From contig NZ_JAGSOG010000032.1 in assembly GCF_018139695.1 (NCBI RefSeq), positions 1-49,161 on the forward strand: a stretch of DNA of 49,161 nt. Direction: 5' to 3'. This document shows, piece by piece, positions 31,538 to 39,635 of the stretch; position 1 is the first letter of the stretch; every line of letters begins with the position of its first letter. The stretch is from Actinospica durhamensis. GTDB lineage: Bacteria; Actinomycetota; Actinomycetes; Streptomycetales; Catenulisporaceae. The position numbers were made by a program, and so were the translations under genes. The notes beneath the pieces are model-generated. The model was not told the DNA's origin and did no database searches. It saw nothing but the letters and a program-made list of their open reading frames with translations.

Positions 31538-32661
31538 GCGACACCTTGACGGTCCCGGTGCCCGACACCGGGACCGTGGCGGGGACCGAGACCGCAGCCG
31601 GCGACGCGCCGGGCGCCTTCCCGCGCAAGCCGAAGCGGGGCAGCATCAAGTGCGTGGTCTGGGACCTCGACAACACCCTGTGGGACGGGGTGCTGCTGGA
31701 GGACGCCGCGGTGGCGGTGCGCCCGGCCGTGGTCGAGCACATCCGGCGGCTGGACCGGGTGGGCGTGCTGCACTCGATCGCCAGCCGCAACGACGCCGAG
31801 ACGGCACTGGGCAAGCTCAGGGAACTGGGACTGCAGGAGCTGTTCCTGTGCCCGGAGATCGGCTGGAACGCCAAGTCCGAGTCCATCCGGCGGATCGCCG
31901 GCCACCTGAACCTCGGCCTCGACGCCTTCGCCTTCGTCGACGACCAGGACTTCGAGCTCGCCGAGGTCGGCGCCGCGCTGCCGGGCGTCACCCGGGTGCA
32001 CATCGACGAGCTCGAAGAGGCGCTCGCCCGGCCGGAGTTCAACCCGCGCTTCGTCACCGACGAGTCGGCCCAGCGCCGCGAGATGTACCGCGGCCAGCTC
32101 ACCCGCGAGGTGCTGGAGGCGGAGTTCGTCGGCACCGGGGAGGAGTTCCTGGCCGGGCTGGAGATGACCTTCACCATCGCCCCCGCCCGGCAGGAGGACC
32201 TGCAGCGGGCCGAGGAGCTGACGGTGCGCACGAACCAGCTCAACTCCACCGGCCGCACCTACTCCTACGAGGAGCTCGACGCCCTGCGCGAGTCGCCGGA
32301 CCACCTGCTGCTGGTGGCCTCGCTGACCGACCGGTTCGGCTCCTACGGCAAGATCGGGCTCGCCCTGGTGGAACGCGGCACGCCGGACTGGCGGCTGAAC
32401 ATGATGCTGATGTCCTGCCGGGTGATGTCGCGCGGGGTGGGCACGATCCTGCTGGCCCACATCATGGGCCTGGCGAAGGAGGCCGGAGCCGGGCTGGTGG
32501 CCGACTTCGTGGAGACCGGCCGCAACCGGATGATGCAGATCACCTACGCCTTCAGCGGATTCCGCGAGGTGCGGCGCGAGGGCGAGCGGGTGGTGCTGGC
32601 CGCCGACCTCGGCACGCTGCAGGAGCCGCCGTCCTACGTCCGGCTCGAGGTGGGCGCGTGA
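31534..32661 (+). CDS. FkbH-like HAD-family glyceryl-ACP loading enzyme
   Basis: This 375-residue protein has an HAD phosphatase motif WDLDNTLWDG (nucleophile D44, acid/base D46) and a C-terminal GNAT-like half (ELTVRTNQLNSTGRTYS and the downstream MMLMSCRVMSRGVG). These are hallmarks of FkbH. FkbH-type enzymes bind 1,3-bisphosphoglycerate, remove phosphate and load a D-glyceryl group on a dedicated ACP. This is the committing step towards hydroxymalonyl- and methoxymalonyl-ACP. It overlaps the gene before by 4 bp (ATGA) and the thioesterase after by 4 bp (GTGA). No FkbG-like O-methyltransferase is found in the window. Confidence 0.94.
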   Translation: MSDTLTVPVPDTGTVAGTETAAGDAPGAFPRKPKRGSIKCVVWDLDNTLWDGVLLEDAAVAVRPAVVEHIRRLDRVGVLHSIASRNDAETALGKLRELGLQELFLCPEIGWNAKSESIRRIAGHLNLGLDAFAFVDDQDFELAEVGAALPGVTRVHIDELEEALARPEFNPRFVTDESAQRREMYRGQLTREVLEAEFVGTGEEFLAGLEMTFTIAPARQEDLQRAEELTVRTNQLNSTGRTYSYEELDALRESPDHLLLVASLTDRFGSYGKIGLALVERGTPDWRLNMMLMSCRVMSRGVGTILLAHIMGLAKEAGAGLVADFVETGRNRMMQITYAFSGFREVRREGERVVLAADLGTLQEPPSYVRLEVGA

Positions 32662-33428
32662 GCACCACCACGCTCGGGCGACGCAGGCAGGCCGACTCCT
32701 GGCTGCCCTACCCCGACACGGACGCCGGCGTGCGGCTGTACTGCCTGCCGCACGCCGGGGGCTCGGCCTCCGCGTTCCGGCCGTGGATCGGGCACCTGCC
32801 CGGGGTGGCCGTGCGCCCGGTGCAGCCGCCCGGCCGGGACACCCGGCTCGGCGACGCCCCGCACACGGACATGGCTGCGCTGACCGCGGAACTCGCCGAG
32901 GTGATCCTCGCCGACGCCGAGGACCGGCCGTACGCGGTGTACGGACACAGCCTCGGCGCGCTGGTGGCCTTCGAGGTGCTGCGCACCATCGATCGGATCG
33001 GCGGGCCCGGGCCGGCCCACCTGCTGATCTCGGGCTGCCGGGCTCCGCACCTGCCCGCGTCCGGAACGGGGGTGCGCCTGGAGCGCGACATGTCGCAGGA
33101 CCGGATCGTGGCCTGGCTGCGCGGTCTCGGCGGCACCCCCGAGGCGTTCCTGTCCGATCCGCGCGCCCTCGCCATGATCCTGGCCCCGATCCGGGCCGAC
33201 CTGGTGGTGAAGAACTCTTATCGCTACGACCCCGCGCCGCCGTTGGAGGTGCCGATCACGGCCCTGGCCTCGACCGACGACCCGCAGGCCGACGCCGCGT
33301 CCGTCGGCGCGTGGCGCGAGCTGACGGTGGGCCGCTGCGCGACCCACACGCTGCCCGGCGGCCACTTCGCCGTGTTCGAGCAGGCGGAGGCGACGCTCCA
33401 GATCATTCACAGGGCCCTGCGCCCGTGA
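32658..33428 (+). CDS. Type II thioesterase
   Basis: This 256-residue alpha/beta hydrolase has S98 in GHSLGA, the early oxyanion segment CLPHAGGSASAF and the C-terminal catalytic histidine in PGGHFAVFE, all typical of editing thioesterases. These free proteins remove aberrant or stalled acyl groups from carrier domains. It is the last gene of the plus-strand PKS unit, translated from GTG 32658, which overlaps the FkbH-like stop. A strong hairpin follows 8 bp after its stop. Since no PKS has a terminal thioesterase domain, a role in product release cannot be excluded, though the sequence looks like a standard editing enzyme. Confidence 0.93.
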   Translation: MSTTTLGRRRQADSWLPYPDTDAGVRLYCLPHAGGSASAFRPWIGHLPGVAVRPVQPPGRDTRLGDAPHTDMAALTAELAEVILADAEDRPYAVYGHSLGALVAFEVLRTIDRIGGPGPAHLLISGCRAPHLPASGTGVRLERDMSQDRIVAWLRGLGGTPEAFLSDPRALAMILAPIRADLVVKNSYRYDPAPPLEVPITALASTDDPQADAASVGAWRELTVGRCATHTLPGGHFAVFEQAEATLQIIHRALRP

Positions 33429-33436
33429 GCGCGGAG

Positions 33437-33487
33437 CGTCCCGGATCGGACCCGGCCGAGGAGGCGGAGCCGGTCCGATCCGGGACG
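33437..33487 (+). terminator. Perfect 16-bp hairpin after the PKS operon
   Basis: The arms CGTCCCGGATCGGACC (33437-33452) and its exact reverse complement (33472-33487) enclose a 19-nt loop. It starts 8 bp after the thioesterase stop and is the best terminator candidate of the roughly 32-kb plus-strand unit. Confidence 0.8.
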
Positions 33488-33705
33488 GTCGTCGCGCCCT
33501 TCCTGTCGGTTGACGTGGGACACCCGGATTGCCGGATTGCCGGGTTGACCACGACCGGAGCCGGAGCCAGGGCCGGTGCGACCTGACGTGGCGGTCGCGC
33601 CAGCGCCGAGAGCCACAGCGGCCCGCGCGGCTGACCGGGCCGCCCGTCCGACCGGAATATCGCACGTCGTAAATATGCTGCGATGCGGGCGGAGACGGTG
33701 CGAGC
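33488..33705. promoter_or_regulatory. Intergenic region before the kinase gene
   Basis: This 218-bp region has no supported gene. It holds an 8-bp inverted repeat (GCGGCCCG at 33618-33625, CGGGCCGC at 33636-33643), a short CCGGATTG repeat near 33525, and an unusually AT-rich patch with TATGCT at 33674-33679, about 27 bp before the kinase start, that could be a -10 element. I see no clear -35. Confidence 0.3.
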
Positions 33706-34737
33706 ATGGCTCGTATGACCGGTGCGTATGGGCAGCAGGACCCCGACGGGCCGGCGCGGGAGCGCACGGTCCGGCTCGACGCGCCGCCTCGAAACAGGGC
33801 TTCCGGCTGCTCCACGTCGGCCCCGCTCCCGAGGCATCAGTCGCCGGCCGGGCTCACACCTGCGGACCTGGAGGCCGTCGACCGGGATACCGGCCGCGGA
33901 TGGTGCGTCCTGGGACGGCTGGCCGGCGGGATGGCCGACAGCGTGCAACTGCTGGGATCCGGTGACGCCCGCGCGGTGGTGAAGATCAAGAACGGCCAGT
34001 GGTGGGGCGGCCAACTGGAACGGACGGCGGTGACGGCCGACGCGCTGCGGGCCGCGGGCTACCCGACGCCGCCCGTGCTCGGCTGCGGGCCGCTGGGCGA
34101 GGACCGGTTCTACCTGGCCACCGGGTTCGCCGCGGGATCCCAGCCGGCCGGGCTGGACCCGGTCATGGCGCGCGCGGTCCTGGCCGCCGTCGACCTGCAC
34201 GCCGCGGTGCACCCGCCCCAGATCCGCGACTGGTCCGCGATGATCACCCTGTTCCTCAATGGAGGGATCGCCGAACACCGGTTCCCCGCGCCGCTGGCCG
34301 GCTTGGCCCGGCAGGCACTGGACCTCGTATCGCATCCGGTGCCGGCGCTCCCGAGCGGCGACTTCGTGCACGGCGACTTCAGCACCCGCAACCTGCTCAC
34401 CGATGATCGACGGCTCAGCGCCGTCATCGACATCGAGGGCTTCGGACGCGGCACCCGCACCATCGATCTCGTGTCGCTGCTCGACTCTGGAGCCGGACCC
34501 GAGGACCGGGGCACCACCGACCTCATCGTCGAAGCCGCGATCGCCGCTAGCGACGAGCACACGTTCCGTGCCTGTCTCTCACATCGCGTGCTCGCATCGC
34601 TGATCTCGACCCCCCGAGCGCCCTCGGCGACTCGCGGCGGCCGCGCGACGGGCACGTGCGCTGCTGGCTCTGGCCGGCTGATGCCGACTGATGCCGACTG
34701 TCCGGCCACAGCACGACCGCTTCCACGAACCCGCTGA
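33706..34737 (+). CDS. Aminoglycoside-phosphotransferase-like kinase, apparent 3' frameshift
   Basis: This protein of the APH/choline kinase fold has the catalytic loop HGDFSTRNLL (H222, D224) and the metal motif IDIEGFG. An ATP-site lysine candidate is in ARAVVKIKNG. The kinase domain begins only near residue 48, so the true start may lie downstream of ATG 33706. The last 40 or so residues in this frame look unnatural. Dropping one base from the six-C run at 34610-34615 gives a family-like end, PERPRRLAAAARRARALL, stopping at 34681. Members phosphorylate small molecules and can give self-resistance, but no substrate can be read here. It lies after the operon terminator and may be a separate unit. 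Confidence 0.75.
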   Translation: MARMTGAYGQQDPDGPARERTVRLDAPPRNRASGCSTSAPLPRHQSPAGLTPADLEAVDRDTGRGWCVLGRLAGGMADSVQLLGSGDARAVVKIKNGQWWGGQLERTAVTADALRAAGYPTPPVLGCGPLGEDRFYLATGFAAGSQPAGLDPVMARAVLAAVDLHAAVHPPQIRDWSAMITLFLNGGIAEHRFPAPLAGLARQALDLVSHPVPALPSGDFVHGDFSTRNLLTDDRRLSAVIDIEGFGRGTRTIDLVSLLDSGAGPEDRGTTDLIVEAAIAASDEHTFRACLSHRVLASLISTPRAPSATRGGRATGTCAAGSGRLMPTDADCPATARPLPRTR

Positions 34738-34838
34738 CCGCGCGCCGTCCCGCTTCACCTGACAGCTTCAGCGCAGGTGGCAGACCACTGCGACGGCGGA
34801 TCGTGCTCGAACCGCGCACGCTTGTAGGGTGGACGACC

Positions 34839-35207
34839 ATGAACCCTGCCATCGTCGAGACCGCGGCCCTGACCATCGACTGCGCTGACGCGGCCGCCAT
34901 GGGCGTGTTCTACCGGGCGGCCGGCGGGGGCGAGGTCACCTTCAGCGACGAGGAGTCCTGCGGGGTGACGCTGGGCGGGCTCCTGCTCATCTTCCGGGCG
35001 CTGCCGGACTACCGGCCGCCGATCTGGCCGGGATCCGGCTCGCCCATGCAGATGCACTTCGAGTTCAATGTCGACGGCGATCTGGACGAGGCCGCGGCGC
35101 GGCTGGTCGCGCTCGGTGCGACGCTCGCCGAGTTCCAGCCCCACGACAACGGCCGGGTGATGTTCGATCCGGCCGGTCACCCATTCTGCATCGGCGCACC
35201 GGTCTGA
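34839..35207 (+). CDS. Small VOC (glyoxalase/bleomycin-resistance fold) protein
   Basis: This 122-residue protein has the paired beta-alpha-beta-beta-beta pattern of the VOC fold: ALTIDCADAAAMGVFYRAAGG at the front and MHFEFNVDGDLDEAAARLVALGA with GHPFCIG at the end. Family members bind small molecules or metals and include resistance proteins. Nothing shows the ligand. ATG 34839 is preferred to the upstream GTG 34803 because the fold begins directly after it. It is convergent with PKS4, with 18 bp between the stops. The 100 bp before it hold nothing notable. It may be unrelated to the cluster. Confidence 0.75.
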   Translation: MNPAIVETAALTIDCADAAAMGVFYRAAGGGEVTFSDEESCGVTLGGLLLIFRALPDYRPPIWPGSGSPMQMHFEFNVDGDLDEAAARLVALGATLAEFQPHDNGRVMFDPAGHPFCIGAPV

Positions 35208-35225
35208 CCGGCATCGACCCGCGGT

Positions 35226-38200
35226 TCACGAGAGACTCAGCTCCCTGATCCGCTGGCCGATCAGCCGCACGGTCGGGTACTCCATGACGGCGACCAGCGG
35301 GAGCTGCACGGCGAAGGCGTCGGCGAGCCGGTCGGCGATCTGCACCGCCGTCGCGGAACGGCCGCCGAGCTCGAAGAAGTTGTCGTCGGCCCCGATCCGC
35401 TCCAGGCCGAGCCCGGCCGCCCACACGCCGGCCACCTCCGTCTCCAGACCGGGCTCCGGCTCGATGTACCCGGTGCTCAACGTCGCCGGGCGAGGCCGCG
35501 TGGCCCCGACGAGCGGCGTCACGGCGTGGACCGGTGCGGCCGCGTCCCCGGCCGCACGCGGCGTCGCGCCGCGCACCGTCAGGCCGGAGAGCTGCCCCGC
35601 CACAGTAAGCAGGCCCTCGACTGTGGCGGCGTGCGCGGCGGCATTGTCGAGATCGGCGGTGTCCCAGACGGCGAACGTCCAGCGTCCGCGGCCGTGCAGC
35701 CGCTCCGTACGCGCATACGCCTCCAGCGTCCGCATCCCGCCCGAGCCGGCCGACGGACACAGCACCAGGCGACGCTCCGCCGCCTGCCCGCCGAGCGCAC
35801 CCGCGAGAGCGTGGAGGTCGCGGATCGCGGCCGGGCCGTCTTCGTGCCCGCCGACGGCGTGGATCACGAGGTCCACCGCGCCGAACACGTCGGCCGCCCT
35901 GCGGATCGCGTCCTTCAGCCCGACCTCGTCCCCGGAGCCGAGCGGCAGCGCCAAGACGCGCGAGCCCGCCCGCTCGAGCTGCGCCAACGCCGCCGAGCTT
36001 TCGCCGATCAGGGTGCTGCCGGTGATGAGTACCAGCCCGCACTGGTAGTGCTCGGCCAGGTGACGGGCCATCACCAGGCCGCCACCGCCGAGCCCGCCGG
36101 TGATGAGCACCGTGTCGTTGGCATTGAGCGGCGGCCGATCGGCGTCCGGCTCGGGCAGCGGGCACGGCTCGGCCTGCGGTCGCCAGACCTCGTCGCCGCG
36201 CACCGCGAGGCTCGCGTGCTCGAGGCACAGGATCGCCGACAGTACCTGGTCGAGGTCTGCGTCGGCCGCGACGTCGACGTGCCGGAATCCCACCTGGGGG
36301 AAGCGTTCGGCGAGCGCCGGGGCCAACGCGGCGATCCCCGCGTGCTCGGGATGCCGCAGATCCGGGCCGAACACGCCCACCACACCCGGTGTCAGCAGGA
36401 CGCACTGGGCTACCGGCAGGTCACCCGCGTCGGCGAGCGCCGCGGCGAACGCCAGCACCGAGTCGTGCCCGCGCTCCTGTTCGGCCTCGAAGTGTCCGAC
36501 GCCGTCGCCCTGCCCGGAGCCGAGGCTGAAGCCGTGGACCACGGTCCGCGGCACGACCACCAGCGAGCGCACCAGCTGCCCCAGGTCGTCGGTGTCGGCC
36601 GGGCGAAGGGCGAAATCCCCATCGTCGGCAACGAATTCCTGCCCGCTGCGCACGGTGACCACTTCGGCCCCCGCGTACACGAGCCGGTCGGCCAGCGCCT
36701 GCGCCTGGCCCTCGCCGCCGAGGATCAGCCAGGGCCCTGCCGCGCGCAGCCTGCGATCCAGACCGGCCGACGGCAGGGGATGCCTGCGCCAGGACTCGAG
36801 GTGAGAGCCGTGATCCGGGTTCTTATCCACGTGCTCTGACTTTTCGTCACTGCTGAGCCAGTACCTCTTGCGCTGGAACGGGTAGGTGGGCAGCTCGATC
36901 CGCCGACCGGCTCGCTGATGCAGCGCGGCCCAGTCGATCGTCGAGCCCGCCTGCCACAGCCTGGCCACCAGGGCCGGCAGCCACTCCCCCGCCGTCCCGC
37001 CGTCCGGCGCAACGACGACGATCTCCTGCGGACCGGTGGCAGACCCCTGCTCCGGATCGTGAATCAGGACCCCGATGCCGCCGAGCGCCGATCGCAGTGC
37101 GGCAAGCACATCCTCGGGCTCAGCTGTGGCAGTTCGGCCCGGATCAGAGGCCAGCAGCCTGATCGCGGCGGCCAGTTCGGCCCACCAGGCCTGCGATACG
37201 CCCGTTCCGGCGACCAGCCCCACCAGCGGGTCGCGTCGCCGGGTCTCGCCGTCGATCCAGCGGGCCGGGTCGGCCAAGGCCGCCACGGCGTCGTCACGAT
37301 CGCGGCAGACCACGGCTCGGCGCAGGCCGAACCGCCCGCGCGAGACCTGGAGGGTGTACGCCACGTCGGCCAGATCCTGCTCAGGATGTCGGGCGATGTG
37401 CTCGCGCAGGCGCCGGGTCAGGGCCGCGAGCGCCTCGGCGTCCGCGGCGGAGAAGGTGAGCAGGTGCGGACCCGGCCGCTCGGGGCGCGGCGCGCGCGGC
37501 GGCGGCTCCTCGAGCACCACGTGCGCGTTCGTGCCGCCGACGCCGAAGGAGTTGACCCCGGCCCGGCGCGGGTGCGCCCCGGCCGGCCAGGGCCGGTCCT
37601 CGGTCAGTACGGTGAACCGCTCGCCCGCCGCGGCCAGGGCCGGGTTCGGGGTCTGATACCCGGCGGTGGCCGGGAGGGTGGCGTCGCGCAGGCTGAGCGC
37701 CGCCCGCAGCAGCCCGGTGACGCCGGCGGCCCGGTCCAGGTGGCCGATGCTGGGCTTGACCGAGCCCAGCACGCAAGGGCTCTGCCGCGCCGGGCCGAGC
37801 ACCCGGTTCAGGGCGGAGAGCTCGATCGAGTCCCCGAGCGGGGTGCCGACGGCGTGGCACTCGACGTAGCCGATCGAGCCGGGTTCGACCCCGGCCACGG
37901 CCAGCGCGCTCTCGATCACCGCCGCCTGGCCGGCGACCGCGGGCGCGGAGTATCCGGCCCGGTCGCGGCCGTCGTTGTTCATCGCGGAGCCGAGGATCAC
38001 CGCGTGCACGGTGTCGCCGTCGGCCAGGGCGTCGGGCAGCCGCTTGAGCGCCACCATGGCGGCGCCGGCCCCCATGACGGTGCCGTCGGCCGCGGCGTCC
38101 AGGGCGCGCACCCGCCCGTCCGGCGAGAGGATCCCGCCGGCCTCGTAGTGGTACCCCGCGTGCGGGGGCAGCGGCAGGAACGCCCCGCCGGCCAGCGCGG

Positions 38201-38834
38201 TGTCGCACTCGAACGTGACAAGGCTCTGACAGGCCAGGTGCACCGCCACGAGCGAGGTGGAGCAGAAGGTCTGCACGGTCAGACTGGGACCGCGCAGGCC
38301 GAGCTTGTAGGAGACCAGCGAGGCGAGCGAGTCGCGCTCCATCCCCGCGGCCACCAGCTGCTTGCCGCCGGGTTCGGCGGTCAGCCGGTCCAGATGGGCC
38401 GTCATGTACTCCGGAAACGCGCAGCCGGCGAACACGCCCACCAGCGTTCCGGGATCGGTGGGGCAGTATCCGGCGCTCTCCAGCGCCTCCCAGGAGCACT
38501 CCAGCACCAGCCGGTGGTGCGGGTCGGTGGCTTCGGCCTCGCGGACGCCGAAGCCGAACGCGGCGGCGTCGAAGAGTTCGAGGTCGGCCACCGCCGCGCC
38601 CACCCGCACGTACCCGGGGTCGGCGCGCTCCTCGGCGCCGACCCCCGCCGCGCTCAGTTCCTCGTCGGTCAGCTCCCGCAGGCCGGGTATCCCGGCCCGC
38701 AGGTTGCGCAGCAGCGCGCCGACGTCGGCCGCGCCGGGAAACCGGCCCGACATCCCGACGATGGCGACCGCCGATTCGTACTCCGCTTCGTTCGCGGTAT
38801 CCGTCATGTCGAAATCCCCAGCCTGTTGAGCCAT
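35226..38834 (-). CDS. PKS4: AT-less KS, degenerate KR, ACP
   Basis: This 1202-residue PKS protein opens with a KS (C191 in FCSTS, histidine motifs CHAVGT and KPSIGH), so the condensing triad is present although the usual HGTGT is altered. The space where an AT should be is about 130 residues with no GHSxG motif, yet it ends with the YPFQRKRYWL post-AT motif. A Rossmann-like KR region follows (TGGLGGGG). It lacks the YxxxN asparagine (AYARTE) and is short, so reduction is doubtful. The ACP has S1160 in LGGRSA. No thioesterase is present. It is the last gene of the minus-strand ACP-ligase-ABC transporter operon. ATG 38807 is an alternative start. It might act as the last extension module or as a non-elongating transfer module. 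Confidence 0.9.
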   Translation of the reverse strand: MAQQAGDFDMTDTANEAEYESAVAIVGMSGRFPGAADVGALLRNLRAGIPGLRELTDEELSAAGVGAEERADPGYVRVGAAVADLELFDAAAFGFGVREAEATDPHHRLVLECSWEALESAGYCPTDPGTLVGVFAGCAFPEYMTAHLDRLTAEPGGKQLVAAGMERDSLASLVSYKLGLRGPSLTVQTFCSTSLVAVHLACQSLVTFECDTALAGGAFLPLPPHAGYHYEAGGILSPDGRVRALDAAADGTVMGAGAAMVALKRLPDALADGDTVHAVILGSAMNNDGRDRAGYSAPAVAGQAAVIESALAVAGVEPGSIGYVECHAVGTPLGDSIELSALNRVLGPARQSPCVLGSVKPSIGHLDRAAGVTGLLRAALSLRDATLPATAGYQTPNPALAAAGERFTVLTEDRPWPAGAHPRRAGVNSFGVGGTNAHVVLEEPPPRAPRPERPGPHLLTFSAADAEALAALTRRLREHIARHPEQDLADVAYTLQVSRGRFGLRRAVVCRDRDDAVAALADPARWIDGETRRRDPLVGLVAGTGVSQAWWAELAAAIRLLASDPGRTATAEPEDVLAALRSALGGIGVLIHDPEQGSATGPQEIVVVAPDGGTAGEWLPALVARLWQAGSTIDWAALHQRAGRRIELPTYPFQRKRYWLSSDEKSEHVDKNPDHGSHLESWRRHPLPSAGLDRRLRAAGPWLILGGEGQAQALADRLVYAGAEVVTVRSGQEFVADDGDFALRPADTDDLGQLVRSLVVVPRTVVHGFSLGSGQGDGVGHFEAEQERGHDSVLAFAAALADAGDLPVAQCVLLTPGVVGVFGPDLRHPEHAGIAALAPALAERFPQVGFRHVDVAADADLDQVLSAILCLEHASLAVRGDEVWRPQAEPCPLPEPDADRPPLNANDTVLITGGLGGGGLVMARHLAEHYQCGLVLITGSTLIGESSAALAQLERAGSRVLALPLGSGDEVGLKDAIRRAADVFGAVDLVIHAVGGHEDGPAAIRDLHALAGALGGQAAERRLVLCPSAGSGGMRTLEAYARTERLHGRGRWTFAVWDTADLDNAAAHAATVEGLLTVAGQLSGLTVRGATPRAAGDAAAPVHAVTPLVGATRPRPATLSTGYIEPEPGLETEVAGVWAAGLGLERIGADDNFFELGGRSATAVQIADRLADAFAVQLPLVAVMEYPTVRLIGQRIRELSLS

Positions 38835-38864
38835 GGCCCTCCGCGCCGCGCGGAGCGGAGGGCC
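38835..38864 (-). promoter_or_regulatory. Hairpin over the PKS4 ribosome binding site
   Basis: Perfect 10-bp arms GGCCCTCCGC (38835-38844) and GCGGAGGGCC (38855-38864) flank a 10-nt loop in the 45-bp gap between permease and PKS4. On the minus strand the second arm contains GGAGGG and abuts the first PKS4 ATG, so the structure would mask it. It could attenuate transcription or gate translation. ATG 38807 lies outside it. Confidence 0.55.
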
Positions 38865-38879
38865 CCCGGAATGCCCGCT

Positions 38880-39635
38880 CTACACCAGCGCGCTGCGTCC
38901 CCAGCCGTGCGAGAGACGGTAGGTGGCCACCGCGCCCGCCACGACGCCGAACACCAGGCACACCAGCGCCGCCCGGAGCGCGGGGCCGGCGTCGCCGGCG
39001 ATGGCGTGGCGGAACATGCCGAGGCCCCAGTAGCCGGGCGAGTACTTCGCCACCGCCTGGGCCCAGCCCGGCATCATGCTGGTCGGCAGCATCGAGCCGC
39101 CGATCGAGCTGATCACGATCGCGCCGACGTCGCTGGCCACGATCAGGTCCCCGCGGCTGCGCACCACGATCGCCAGGGCCGAGCCCAGGGCGAGCAGGGT
39201 GAAGCCCCACACGGCCATGGCCATCAGCAGCAGGGGCAGGGAGTGCGGGAACTCCATCCCCACCACCAGGCACCCGTAGACGATCAGCACCGCCTGCTGG
39301 AAGACCAGCACCACGAACACCGGCACGGCCTTGCCGATCAGCAGCTCGACCCGGGCCGCCCGGCTGGCCCGCAGCCGGTCCCAGGTCTGCCACTCGCGCT
39401 CGATGAAGATGGAGTGGCCGACGATGGCGGTGGCGAAGAAGGAGAACATCACGAGCTGGCCGGTGACCGCCTCGACCGCGCCCGCGCCCAGCGCCTTCTG
39501 GTACAGGGGCTGGAAGAGCACCATGAAGATCATGGGCGTCACCAGGTAGCTGATGAGCTGGGAGGGGTCGCGCAGCCGCAGGACGGCGTTGTAGCGGATC
39601 AGGGCGCGGGTACGGTACAGGGCTTCAGTCGACAT
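38880..39635 (-). CDS. ABC-2 type transporter permease
   Basis: This 251-residue membrane protein has about six hydrophobic segments (beginning LISYLVTPMIFMVLF) and the layout of ABC-2 permeases, which pair with a separate ATPase to export drugs or glycolipids. The start overlaps the ATPase stop by 11 bp, so the two are co-translated. Membership in the biosynthetic operon suggests export of the product and possibly self-protection. No resistance specificity can be read from sequence. Confidence 0.9.
   Translation of the reverse strand: MSTEALYRTRALIRYNAVLRLRDPSQLISYLVTPMIFMVLFQPLYQKALGAGAVEAVTGQLVMFSFFATAIVGHSIFIEREWQTWDRLRASRAARVELLIGKAVPVFVVLVFQQAVLIVYGCLVVGMEFPHSLPLLLMAMAVWGFTLLALGSALAIVVRSRGDLIVASDVGAIVISSIGGSMLPTSMMPGWAQAVAKYSPGYWGLGMFRHAIAGDAGPALRAALVCLVFGVVAGAVATYRLSHGWGRSALV

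Noticed and set aside
33706-35207. Discrete trans-acting AT for the AT-less modules
   Set aside because: I looked through all genes between and around the PKSs. The kinase and VOC proteins lack a GHSxG motif, and the only such free hydrolase is the type II thioesterase.
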